Positions 41,458-50,576 of a DNA stretch of 64,000 bases are shown in pieces (the stretch's first letter is position 1; every line of letters begins with the position of its first letter). A program made the translations under genes and the position numbers. Below the pieces are notes generated by a model. That model saw only the letters and a list, made by a program, of their open reading frames with translations. It searched no databases and was not told the DNA's origin. Source of the DNA: an uncultured Bacteroidota bacterium (GTDB lineage Bacteria > Bacteroidota > Bacteroidia > Flavobacteriales > Flavobacteriaceae); NCBI GenBank assembly GCA_902635965.1, contig CACPQA010000008.1:1-64000 (forward strand), given 5' to 3'.

Positions 41458-41994
41458 TTGGAATCATACTACAATTATTTTAAAGCACTTCATGTTTTCT
41501 TTGTTGTCGCTTGGTTTGCTGGTCTTTTTTATGTTCCCAGACTATTCATATATCACATTGAAGCTTCTAAAAAAGGTAGTCCAGAAAAAGAAATTCTTAC
41601 TAAGCAATTAAAAATAATGACAAGAAGACTATGGTATATAATTAGTTGGCCTTCAGCTTTATTAACCATTTTTTTTGGTGTTTTAATGTTAACTATTATT
41701 CCCACTTGGATACTGCAAAAGTGGATGATTATTAAGTTATCTTTTGTAGCTCTATTAATTATTTATCATTTAAAAACACATGTTTTTTTCAAACAATTAC
41801 AAAGAGATGAAATTAATAAATCTTCCTTTTTTATGAGAGTATGGAATGAGGCACCAACATTACTTTTATTTATAATAATTTTATTAGCAACATTCAAGGA
41901 AGGTATGACGCTATTGTCAGGAATTATAAGCTTTGTTTCACTTATAATTTTTCTGTTTATTGGAATTAAACTATATCAGAAATATAGAAAATAG
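41458..41994 (+). CDS. hemJ: HemJ-like protoporphyrinogen oxidase (UPF0093/CopD-like membrane protein)
   Basis: YFKALHVFFVVAWFAGLFYVPRLFIYHIEA and ...WMIIKLSFVALLIIYHLKTH; TTG start; in heme cluster. Confidence 0.88.
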   Translation: MESYYNYFKALHVFFVVAWFAGLFYVPRLFIYHIEASKKGSPEKEILTKQLKIMTRRLWYIISWPSALLTIFFGVLMLTIIPTWILQKWMIIKLSFVALLIIYHLKTHVFFKQLQRDEINKSSFFMRVWNEAPTLLLFIIILLATFKEGMTLLSGIISFVSLIIFLFIGIKLYQKYRK

Positions 41995-42001
41995 TAACGA
42001 T

Positions 42002-43447
42002 ATGAAAGGTAAAATTTCGTTAAGGGTAAGAATTTTCTTTTCAATGATATTACTAACAATTTTTTCGTTTTTATTGATTGTAGTGGCCACCTATTTCCAG
42101 TATTTCGCCCAGAATGATGATTATAATAATAGAAGATTGATAAGAAAAGAGACTCAAGTAAAAAGTCATCTAAAAAATATTATTACAAAAGACACTACAA
42201 TTAAATTCATTCCCAAAAACTATGATTATTTTTTAAAAGATTTTGACCCTATATCTACGATTCATAGGGTTGAATTTGCTCTTTATTCACTTGGTGGAAA
42301 ACCTCTCTATTATTCATATGTAGATGACTTTGATGAAACGGACCACCTAAAAATAAATGATACCATCATAAGAACTCTCATAAAAAATCAGACCACAAGG
42401 ATACTCGAACAAAATGTAAATGAAAAGGGAGAATTTCAGTCCTCTTACAGTTTACTTTTAGGAGACAATTTGAAACCATATCTAATTTTATACTTTCCAT
42501 ATTTTGAAGATTTATCATTTAGTCAAACAGAACTCAATATCTTTCTAGTTAGGTTGCTACAAGTATATTCTTTGATGTTGATTGCAACAATTTTCTTTGC
42601 TTTTTTCTTATCAAGTTTTATAACTCGTCCAATAGAAAAGTTAAGATCTAAAATTCTTAAAACAGGATTATTAGAAAAAAACAATAGGATTAAAATTAAA
42701 ACTAAAACAAAAGAAATCGAAAGTTTAGTTCGTTCCTATAATAAGATGTTATCAGAACTTGAAAAAAGTGCTGAAAAACTTGCTAAGGGACAAAGAGAAC
42801 AAGCTTGGCAAGAGATGGCCAAACAAGTAGCTCACGAAATCAAAAATCCATTAACCCCGATGAGACTAACAATACAGAGTTTTCAGCAATTTAATAACCC
42901 CAATGAAAAAAACTATCAAAAAAAATTGGAGTCCTTTCTCAAAACATTGATAGAGCAAATTGATACTATGAGTATGGTTGCAAATACCTTTTCAGACTTT
43001 GCTACTATGCCAAAACCTAAAATAAAAGATCAAGATATAGTTGAAATAACAAATTCAGCGGTTCAAATCTTCAAAAATGCTAATCTTAAAATTAAAGCAA
43101 CTAAGAAGAAAATAATTTGGCCTATTGACAGGACTCAGTGGATTAGAGTACTTACCAATCTAATTCAAAACGCTATTCAGGCAGTTCCTGAAAATAGGGC
43201 ACCGAAAATTAATCTTGAAATTATACTTGAAAAGAATAAACTTAAAATGAATATAGAGGATAATGGGACTGGAATTGTAAAAAAGGACCAATTAAAAATA
43301 TTTGAACCAAAATTTACAACTAAGTCTGCTGGAATGGGACTTGGTTTAGCTATTGTAAAAAATATCATCGACTCTTTAAATGGTAATATTAGCTTTAAAT
43401 CTCAACCTAATAAGGGAACTAAATTTTCAATAACCTTAAAAAAATAA
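42002..43447 (+). CDS. Sensor histidine kinase (NtrY-like, HAMP + HATPase)
   Basis: MAKQVAHEIKNPLTPMRLTIQSFQ, NLIQNAIQAVP, DNGTGI, GMGLGLAIVKNII; start at MKGKIS. Confidence 0.9.
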   Translation: MKGKISLRVRIFFSMILLTIFSFLLIVVATYFQYFAQNDDYNNRRLIRKETQVKSHLKNIITKDTTIKFIPKNYDYFLKDFDPISTIHRVEFALYSLGGKPLYYSYVDDFDETDHLKINDTIIRTLIKNQTTRILEQNVNEKGEFQSSYSLLLGDNLKPYLILYFPYFEDLSFSQTELNIFLVRLLQVYSLMLIATIFFAFFLSSFITRPIEKLRSKILKTGLLEKNNRIKIKTKTKEIESLVRSYNKMLSELEKSAEKLAKGQREQAWQEMAKQVAHEIKNPLTPMRLTIQSFQQFNNPNEKNYQKKLESFLKTLIEQIDTMSMVANTFSDFATMPKPKIKDQDIVEITNSAVQIFKNANLKIKATKKKIIWPIDRTQWIRVLTNLIQNAIQAVPENRAPKINLEIILEKNKLKMNIEDNGTGIVKKDQLKIFEPKFTTKSAGMGLGLAIVKNIIDSLNGNISFKSQPNKGTKFSITLKK

Positions 43448-43449
43448 AA

Positions 43450-44226
43450 ATGGTGCACGAGGAATTATTAACAAAACGAAAAGGTAAAATTGCAATTTTA
43501 TATTTAAATCGGCCAGAAAAATTTAATGCCTTAAATATTTCTTTACTTAATAAAATCAATTCAGCTCTTAAAGCAATATCTAAAGATGATAAAATAAGAG
43601 TAATAATTTTAACGGGTATTGGAGAAAAAGCTTTTGCAGCTGGAGCAGATATTTCGGAGTTTTCAGAATTCAAATCCAAAGAAGCAATGGAGCTTTCTAA
43701 AAAAGGGAAAGAAAAAGTATTTGATTTTATTGAAGATTTTTCAAAACCTGTTATTGCTGCCATCAATGGATATGCATTAGGGGGAGGACTAGAACTAGCT
43801 TTGTCTTGCGATATCCGAATTGCATCAAAGAATGCTTTAATGGGTTTCCCTGAGGCATCTTTGGGAACCATTCCAGGTTATGGGGGCACATACAGATTGG
43901 CTGAGATAGCAGGAAAAGGAATTGCAAAAGAAATGATTTTAACATGTAGAAAGATAAGTGCCAAAGAAGCCTTAGAGGTAGGGTTAATTTCACAATTGAC
44001 TGAAAAAAACGAACTGTTAGATAAAGCAATAGAGGTTGCAAACCAGATTTTAGTAAACTCCCCAAATGCAATTAATTCTGCAATTAAGACAATTAATTAC
44101 AGCGGGAGGGAGAGCAAAAAAAGTTGCAGTGATATTGAATCCAAATATTTCTCAAAGTGTTTTGACCATCTAGAATTTAAAAAGGGAGTTAGCGCGTTTT
44201 TAAATAAACAAAAACCGAAATTCTGA
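43450..44226 (+). CDS. Enoyl-CoA hydratase/isomerase family
   Basis: AFAAGADISEF, AINGYALGGGLELALSCDIRIAS, GFPEASLGTIPGYGGT. Confidence 0.93.
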   Translation: MVHEELLTKRKGKIAILYLNRPEKFNALNISLLNKINSALKAISKDDKIRVIILTGIGEKAFAAGADISEFSEFKSKEAMELSKKGKEKVFDFIEDFSKPVIAAINGYALGGGLELALSCDIRIASKNALMGFPEASLGTIPGYGGTYRLAEIAGKGIAKEMILTCRKISAKEALEVGLISQLTEKNELLDKAIEVANQILVNSPNAINSAIKTINYSGRESKKSCSDIESKYFSKCFDHLEFKKGVSAFLNKQKPKF

Positions 44227-44227
44227 A

Positions 44228-44641
44228 CTATTTACAATGCTCATCGTATGCAGATTTTAGATTTTCAGCAATAGCTTCTGCAGGTCTTCCCTCTATGTGA
44301 TGTCTTTCTATCATGTGAACCAGTTCCCCGTCTTTAAATAAAGCAATTGAGGGAGAAGAAGGGGGAAAGGGAACCATCAGTGATCTAGCTTTGTCTGTGG
44401 CTTCACGGTCCACTCCAGCAAAGACCGTTGTTAATTTGGTAGGTAGAAGTTTGTTTTCTAGAGAAAGTCTTATTCCCGGCCTAGCATTTGCAGCGGCACA
44501 CCCACAAACAGAGTTAACAACAACTAATGTTGTTCCTGAACTTTTTATTGCGCTTTCAATTTCAGATGAGGAAGTTACTTGTGTAAAACCAACCGAAGTT
44601 AGTTCCTCTCGCATAGGTAAAACAATTTCTTCTGGATACAT
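44228..44641 (-). CDS. BrxA/BrxB family bacilliredoxin
   Basis: VVNSVCGCAAANARPG CGC motif; 137 aa. Confidence 0.93.
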   Translation of the reverse strand: MYPEEIVLPMREELTSVGFTQVTSSSEIESAIKSSGTTLVVVNSVCGCAAANARPGIRLSLENKLLPTKLTTVFAGVDREATDKARSLMVPFPPSSPSIALFKDGELVHMIERHHIEGRPAEAIAENLKSAYDEHCK

Positions 44642-44737
44642 TTATTTTTTTTTCAAATATAGATATTTTATCAATTTATAATTAGCATAAAAAAACATTT
44701 TTATATAAACTTATATTTGCATTATACTTGTAAGTCA

Positions 44738-45466
44738 ATGATAAAATGGATTGGTGCAATATTTGGTTATATCTACTTCAGGTTTGCTGGGGCAATTGTT
44801 GGTTACTTTATAGGCAGCATCTTAGAAAATTCACTGAAGTTAAAGGGAGGGTTCTATAGTTCTGGGAATTTTCGTAAAAATTTCACCGATGATAAATTAC
44901 AATTAAATCTTCTTTCTCTAGCTGCAATTGTTATCAAAGCCGACGGGAAGGTTGACGATAGAGAATTAAACTTCGTAAGAAATTATTTTATATCTAGTTA
45001 TGGAAAAATAAATGCGGACATGATTTTTTCAAAATTTAATAAAGAAGTTAAAAAAGATAGCCAAGATGTTATAAATCTGTGTAACTATTTCGTAAGAGTT
45101 ACCCCTTATGAAATTAGGCTTCAAATTCTTCATTTTTTATTTGGAATAGCAAATGCAGATGGAAGAATTGATGTTTCTGAAGTTAAAAAAATTTTCCAAA
45201 TCTCGGATTCATTGAGAATTAACAGTATAGATTTTGAGAGCATCAAAGCAATGTTTATAAAATCAACAGATGACGCATATAAGATCCTTGAAATATCTCC
45301 CGATTCAAGTGATTTAGAAGTTAAAAAAGCGTATAGAGAGATGGCTAAAAAATATCATCCAGACAAAATACAATCAAATGATGAGGCGCTAAAAAAAGGA
45401 GCAAAAGAAAAATTTCAGAGAGTACAAGACGCATATGAAAAAATTCAAAAAGAGAGAGGTTTCTAA
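44738..45466 (+). CDS. TerB/DnaJ-domain co-chaperone (DjlA-like)
   Basis: TerB-like KADGKVDDRELNFVRNYF; J-domain YKILEISPDSSDLEVKKAYREMAKKYHPDK. Confidence 0.88.
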   Translation: MIKWIGAIFGYIYFRFAGAIVGYFIGSILENSLKLKGGFYSSGNFRKNFTDDKLQLNLLSLAAIVIKADGKVDDRELNFVRNYFISSYGKINADMIFSKFNKEVKKDSQDVINLCNYFVRVTPYEIRLQILHFLFGIANADGRIDVSEVKKIFQISDSLRINSIDFESIKAMFIKSTDDAYKILEISPDSSDLEVKKAYREMAKKYHPDKIQSNDEALKKGAKEKFQRVQDAYEKIQKERGF

Positions 45467-46026
45467 TGGATAGCTTTTATTTTAATTTATTGCTAGGATT
45501 TCAACACGTACTAGACCTTGACGGTTTAGATCATTTATTTTTTATCGTTGTATTGGTGATCAATCATACATTTAAAATGTGGAAGAAAACTTTTATATGG
45601 GTTACTTTTTTTACACTCGGACACACAATATCACTGTTTTTTGGGAATTATTATAAAATAGAAACTTCATCTTATATAATTGAACTGTTAATTCCAATTA
45701 CAATTCTACTTACCGCAATTTCAGGTTTGAGAAATAAGGCAAACCCAAAATTTTTTTATCAAAATATAGTAAATTTCACTTACGGTACCATTCATGGATT
45801 TGGATTTGGTAAATATTTTGGATTCATTTTTCAATCTAATAACTCAACAGAAACTTTATTACCTTTTGCTTTTGGAATCGAACTTGCCCAAATATTGATT
45901 GTTCTTGCAGTCATCTCAATAAATCAAATTTTTTCTAAAAAGAAAACATTATTTAAAATGTGGAGAGTTGTAATAATTTCAATTGTTATTTTAGCATCTG
46001 TACAAATGATTTTATCAAGATTTTGA
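45466..46026 (+). CDS. HupE/UreJ family membrane protein
   Basis: GFQHVLDLDGLDHLFFIV, FTLGHTISLF, FGIELAQILIV. Confidence 0.85.
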   Translation: MDSFYFNLLLGFQHVLDLDGLDHLFFIVVLVINHTFKMWKKTFIWVTFFTLGHTISLFFGNYYKIETSSYIIELLIPITILLTAISGLRNKANPKFFYQNIVNFTYGTIHGFGFGKYFGFIFQSNNSTETLLPFAFGIELAQILIVLAVISINQIFSKKKTLFKMWRVVIISIVILASVQMILSRF

Positions 46027-46048
46027 ATTTAATATTATTTTAAACTAA

Positions 46049-46468
46049 TTGGATAAAACAAAAAAATATGATATTGCCTATTTAAAAATGGCAGAAACTT
46101 GGGGGAAACTTTCCTATTGTAAAAGAAGACAAGTTGGTGCCATAATAGTTAAAAATAGGATGATAATTTCTGATGGGTACAATGGAACACCAACGGGTTT
46201 TGAAAATGTTTGTGAGGATGAAGAGAACTATACAAAATGGTATGTTTTGCATGCCGAGGCAAACGCAATTTTAAAAGTTGCAAGTTCGACTCAGTCATGT
46301 GATGGAGCAACTCTTTACGTAACTCTTTCACCATGTAGGGAATGTTCTAAATTGATCCATCAATCAGGAATATCCAGGGTGGTTTATTCTGAGGCTTACA
46401 AAGATTTATCTGGGGTTGAATTTTTAAAAAAAGCCGGTGTTATAGTAAATCAAATCTCTTTAAAGTAA
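46049..46468 (+). CDS. dCMP deaminase family protein
   Basis: HAEANAIL and TLSPCRECSKLIHQSGI zinc motifs. Confidence 0.92.
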   Translation: MDKTKKYDIAYLKMAETWGKLSYCKRRQVGAIIVKNRMIISDGYNGTPTGFENVCEDEENYTKWYVLHAEANAILKVASSTQSCDGATLYVTLSPCRECSKLIHQSGISRVVYSEAYKDLSGVEFLKKAGVIVNQISLK

Positions 46469-46476
46469 TTAAATAA

Positions 46477-48012
46477 ATGAGAAATTATATATATCTGATA
46501 ATTATTGCAGGTAGTGCATTTTTCTTAATTTATAATTTCAAAAATTTAGAGAACATTTTTTTTCAGTCTTCCAATAACCCTGAAAAGAAAATTGAAAACT
46601 TCTATTACTACTTAAAAAATTATTATGTAGACAAAATAGATTTGGATAGTCTTTCTAGTGAAATTATAAAAGATGTTGTAAAAAAATTAGACCCTCATTC
46701 TTTCTATATTTCAAAAAACGAATTACCTATTGTCAATGAAAGTATGAGGGGAAGTTTTGAGGGAATTGGAGTAAACTTTTTTTTTATAAATGACACGGTT
46801 TCTATAATAAGGGTTTTGAAAGCCAGTCCAGCTGAAAAATTTGGTTTAATTGCAGGGGATAGAATCTTAATGAGTGATAAGGATACCCTTTATGGTAAAA
46901 ACCTGTCAAATCAAAAAATCTTAGATAAAATCAAAGGACCAAAGGATTCAAAAATTAATCTTGAAATCTTCAGGCCTAGTTCCGCAGAAAAATTTAAGGT
47001 AAATATAGAGAGAGGAAAAGTCGAAATCGGTTCAGTTTTTTTTTATGAATTAAAAGATGATATAGGATACATCAAAATAGACAGATTTATTAAAGATACG
47101 CATGTTGATTTTAAGTTGGCTATTGAAAATTTTAATGATAAGGGGGTTAAAAAACTTATTTTGGACTTAAGAGACAACCCTGGTGGTTACCTGTTCTCCG
47201 CTGAGAAAATTTCGGATATATTCTTGGGAAAAGATCAAAAAATTGTGATTGTTAAATCAAGTAAAGGTGAAATAAAAGAAAAACTTGCTTCAGGGGAAGG
47301 AATATTTAAAGACGGGAATATTTGTATTTTAATAAATAAAAACTCTGCATCTGCAAGCGAGGTTTTAGCTGGTGCCCTGCAAGATAACGATAGAGCCTTT
47401 ATAATTGGAGAAACTTCTTTTGGTAAAGGATTGGTTCAAAATCAATTCCCTCTAGGAAGTAAAGACGCAATTCGCCTTACTGTAGCGAAATATTATACAC
47501 CCTCTGGTAGAAGTATTCAAAAACCATTTGAGTCCTATAATGATAACATCGACTACTTGATGAAAGATTCAAAAAAGGAATACGATCAAGATATTGACAC
47601 TGTAATGTATTATAGCACTAGTGGTAAAAAATTATTTACTAGAGGGGGGATATTACCTGATAAAATTATGCCCATTACTGAAGCTAAAGCCGGAAATATT
47701 AGTTATGAAATAATTGGGATTCAGCTCAATCGTATGGTTTTTGAGGAAGTGGATAAAAACCGCAAATTTTATTCTCAACTAAAAAAAGAAGATGTCTTAA
47801 AAGATGAATTTATAGACAAATCAAAATGGATTGAACGTTTAAATGCTTTCTCTATAAAAAACAAAATAGATTTGAAATCTAGTGATTATGAAACTTTGAT
47901 TAATAGTATTAAATCTATTATAGTTTTTCAACTTTTTGACAGAAAAACACAGATTGAAATAAACAATACAAATGACCCATATATATTTGAGGCAATAAAA
48001 ATTTTAAAATAG
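46477..48012 (+). CDS. S41 family C-terminal processing peptidase
   Basis: PDZ plus LDLRDNPGGYL, NKNSASASEVLAGALQDN, GKGLVQ. Confidence 0.93.
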   Translation: MRNYIYLIIIAGSAFFLIYNFKNLENIFFQSSNNPEKKIENFYYYLKNYYVDKIDLDSLSSEIIKDVVKKLDPHSFYISKNELPIVNESMRGSFEGIGVNFFFINDTVSIIRVLKASPAEKFGLIAGDRILMSDKDTLYGKNLSNQKILDKIKGPKDSKINLEIFRPSSAEKFKVNIERGKVEIGSVFFYELKDDIGYIKIDRFIKDTHVDFKLAIENFNDKGVKKLILDLRDNPGGYLFSAEKISDIFLGKDQKIVIVKSSKGEIKEKLASGEGIFKDGNICILINKNSASASEVLAGALQDNDRAFIIGETSFGKGLVQNQFPLGSKDAIRLTVAKYYTPSGRSIQKPFESYNDNIDYLMKDSKKEYDQDIDTVMYYSTSGKKLFTRGGILPDKIMPITEAKAGNISYEIIGIQLNRMVFEEVDKNRKFYSQLKKEDVLKDEFIDKSKWIERLNAFSIKNKIDLKSSDYETLINSIKSIIVFQLFDRKTQIEINNTNDPYIFEAIKILK

Positions 48013-48019
48013 TATTAGT

Positions 48020-48244
48020 TTAATTCCCTTTTTTTTTAAGACGTTTTATTTTAAGTGATAAGAGAAGTATTAAAAGAAGTAAAAAAGAACATAGGGAAGA
48101 AAAAACTCCAATTACAGCAATTAAACTCTCGTTTACAAGAGGATTATCAAAGTCTACTAAAAAGGCATTGAAGATCAGCATGCCAATTGAAATTAAAATA
48201 AGTACCCAAATCAAATTTTTCATCTTACATTTAATATGTTCCAA
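48020..48244 (-). CDS. Small hypothetical membrane protein
   Basis: 74-aa ORF with two hydrophobic segments. Confidence 0.5.
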   Translation of the reverse strand: MEHIKCKMKNLIWVLILISIGMLIFNAFLVDFDNPLVNESLIAVIGVFSSLCSFLLLLILLLSLKIKRLKKKGN

Positions 48245-48275
48245 ATTTATCTAATTATTTTAATTTTATTTGAGT

Positions 48276-48854
48276 ATGATTAAAATTGATGATGTTATTG
48301 TTTCTGACGAAGTATTAGAAAAAAAATTTATTTGCGATATAAATAGTTGCAAGGGGCAATGTTGCGTAAAAGGGGACGCAGGTGCACCATTGGAAAAAGA
48401 GGATATAAAAAAATTAAAAAAGAATTACAAACACATCAAACCATACATGACCAAAAAAGGTATTGATGAAGTTGAAAAAACGGGGCTTTATGTTAGAGGT
48501 TCAGACGGAGATTTAGAGACACCAATAATTAATGGTAAAGAATGCGCGTATGCTTTTTTTGACGAAAAAGGTACAGCATTGTGCTCGATTCAAAAATCAT
48601 TTGAGGACAAAAAAATCAATTGGGAAAAACCAATTTCCTGTGCTTTATACCCTTTAAGAGTAAAAAAATATAATTCTTTTACAGCCATTAACTATCACAA
48701 TTGGAGTATTTGCAAATCTGCTTGTAGTTTGGGAGAAAAAAATAAAATTTATGTGTTCCAATTTTTAAAAAATAGCATTATAAAAAAGTTTGGATCTGAC
48801 TGGTATGAAAGACTAGAGAAGATTTTTAAAAAGAAAATTGATCATAAGAATTGA
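48276..48854 (+). CDS. DUF3109 family protein (Cys-rich)
   Basis: FICDINSCKGQCCVKGDAGAPLE, CALYPLRV, NWSICKSAC; ATG start at 48276. Confidence 0.9.
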   Translation: MIKIDDVIVSDEVLEKKFICDINSCKGQCCVKGDAGAPLEKEDIKKLKKNYKHIKPYMTKKGIDEVEKTGLYVRGSDGDLETPIINGKECAYAFFDEKGTALCSIQKSFEDKKINWEKPISCALYPLRVKKYNSFTAINYHNWSICKSACSLGEKNKIYVFQFLKNSIIKKFGSDWYERLEKIFKKKIDHKN

Positions 48855-49113
48855 AAAGAAATTGTTTGACGGATTAGTTTCTGAAATTTGTAACCTTCGT
48901 CGTCATAAAAAAAGGGTTATCTGAAAGCTAAAAATTTATAATTTTTGTTATTGGGATTTTTACAGTAACACGACTTATAGAATTAAATTCAAAATGCAAC
49001 TAAAAAAACTCTATTTGACGATTTACGTATTTTCCAACAAAAACGGGGTTTCACAAAGGATTAAATTTGTAAGACATTGGCTATTAGGCAATTAAAACAA
49101 TCCTCAGAAAAGA

Positions 49114-49131
49114 GTTTTTTTTAAAAAAAAC
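49114..49131. promoter_or_regulatory. Perfect palindrome GTTTTTTTTAAAAAAAAC upstream of nrdB
   Basis: Read directly; G-T8-A8-C. Confidence 0.25.
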
Positions 49132-49298
49132 ACCTTTTTGTTAAAAACTAGGCATCATTGTGGAAAAGTTGCTCTTTCAATTCTGATAAAATTTTCGAAA
49201 TATTTGTTAGTACAAAAATTGTCAATAATTCTTTAAGTAAAATTCTTTTCAATTTAATCAAAATTGAAGGGTTACTTTTTGGAGCTAATTTTAAAAAA

Positions 49299-50573
49299 AT
49301 GAAGATAGAACAAATAATCAAAAGAGACTTCACTACCAGAGTTTATGATTTAAACAAGATCACAGGTGCTATTGAAAAGGCAATGGGCGCTGTTGGAGTT
49401 GGTGATAAAAAGAATGCGGAGGATATAGCTTTATTGGTAAATCAAAAACTACTTGAAAGAAAAAAAATAGAGCCTGAATACATACCGACTATTGAACAAG
49501 TTCAAGATACAGTTGAAACCAAACTTATGGAAAGTCAGTTTCCAGAAGTAGCAAAGGCGTATATTCTATATCGAAATAAAAGAAGTCAACAAAGACAAAC
49601 CGACATCTTCGAAAAACGAATCAACTTAAAACCATATGAGTATCCAAATTTGTATGAATATGTTCCAGCTATAAGACACTCTTATTGGATTCATTCCGAG
49701 TTCAACTTCACAAGTGACATTCAAGATTTTAAATCAAGATTATCTCCAGTTGAAAAAAATGCCATCAAAAATACTATGCTAGCAATATCTCAAATAGAGG
49801 TTGCAGTAAAGTCTTTCTGGGGAGATCTCTATCACAGGATTCCTAAGCCTGAGGTTGGATCTGTAGGATCAACTTTTGCTGAAAGTGAAGTTCGTCATGC
49901 AGATGCCTACTCCCATTTATTAGAAATTTTGGGGCTTAATTCAGAGTTTAGTGAGCTTAAGAAGAAACCCGCAATAATGAAAAGAGTTCGTTATTTGGAA
50001 ACTGCTCTTAGAAATTCCAAAAGTGACGACAATAGAGAATATGCGGAAGCGATTCTTCTGTTTTCACTATTTATTGAACACGTTTCTTTGTTTTCGCAGT
50101 TCCTAATTATAATGGCATTCAACAAACATAAAAATATGCTCAAAGGCATTTCAAATGTTGTAGAGGCAACTTCCAAAGAAGAACAAATCCACGGCGATTT
50201 TGGAATTGATTTAATCAAAATTCTTCAAAAGGAAAATCCTGAATGGTTTACCTCAGACTACAACAGAAATATACACGAGCTATGCAAACAAGCTTATGAA
50301 GCAGAAAAAGAGGTAGTAGATTGGATTTTTGAAGACGGTGAACTTGACTTTTTGCCCAAGGCAGTAGTTAATGAGTTTTTAAAAAATAGATTTAATAATT
50401 CTTTAGAAAGCATTGGAATTGAAAAAGCTTTCGAAATAGACCAAGATTTGGTTTCCCAAACTGAGTGGTTCGATGATGAAATCATAGGAACCAAGCATGG
50501 AGACTTTTTTGTAAAACGTTCTATAAATTATAGTAAAAGAACACAAAGTATAACGAGTGATGACCTATTCTAA
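49299..50573 (+). CDS. nrdB: Ribonucleoside-diphosphate reductase small subunit with N-terminal ATP-cone
   Basis: ATP-cone MKIEQIIKRDFTTRVYDLNKITGAIEKAMGAVG...VETKLMESQFPEVAKAYILYRNKRSQQR fused to radical domain with AESEVRHADAYSHLLEIL. Confidence 0.95.
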   Translation: MKIEQIIKRDFTTRVYDLNKITGAIEKAMGAVGVGDKKNAEDIALLVNQKLLERKKIEPEYIPTIEQVQDTVETKLMESQFPEVAKAYILYRNKRSQQRQTDIFEKRINLKPYEYPNLYEYVPAIRHSYWIHSEFNFTSDIQDFKSRLSPVEKNAIKNTMLAISQIEVAVKSFWGDLYHRIPKPEVGSVGSTFAESEVRHADAYSHLLEILGLNSEFSELKKKPAIMKRVRYLETALRNSKSDDNREYAEAILLFSLFIEHVSLFSQFLIIMAFNKHKNMLKGISNVVEATSKEEQIHGDFGIDLIKILQKENPEWFTSDYNRNIHELCKQAYEAEKEVVDWIFEDGELDFLPKAVVNEFLKNRFNNSLESIGIEKAFEIDQDLVSQTEWFDDEIIGTKHGDFFVKRSINYSKRTQSITSDDLF

Positions 50574-50576
50574 AAA

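Noticed and set aside
41960-42001. Upstream start of the histidine kinase ORF overlapping hemJ
   Set aside because: MKGKISLRVRIFF at 42002 is the more likely start, before the first TM helix.
49158-49298. N-terminal extension of the listed nrdB ORF
   Set aside because: No similarity to NrdB; the ATP-cone starts naturally at MKIEQIIKRD (49299).
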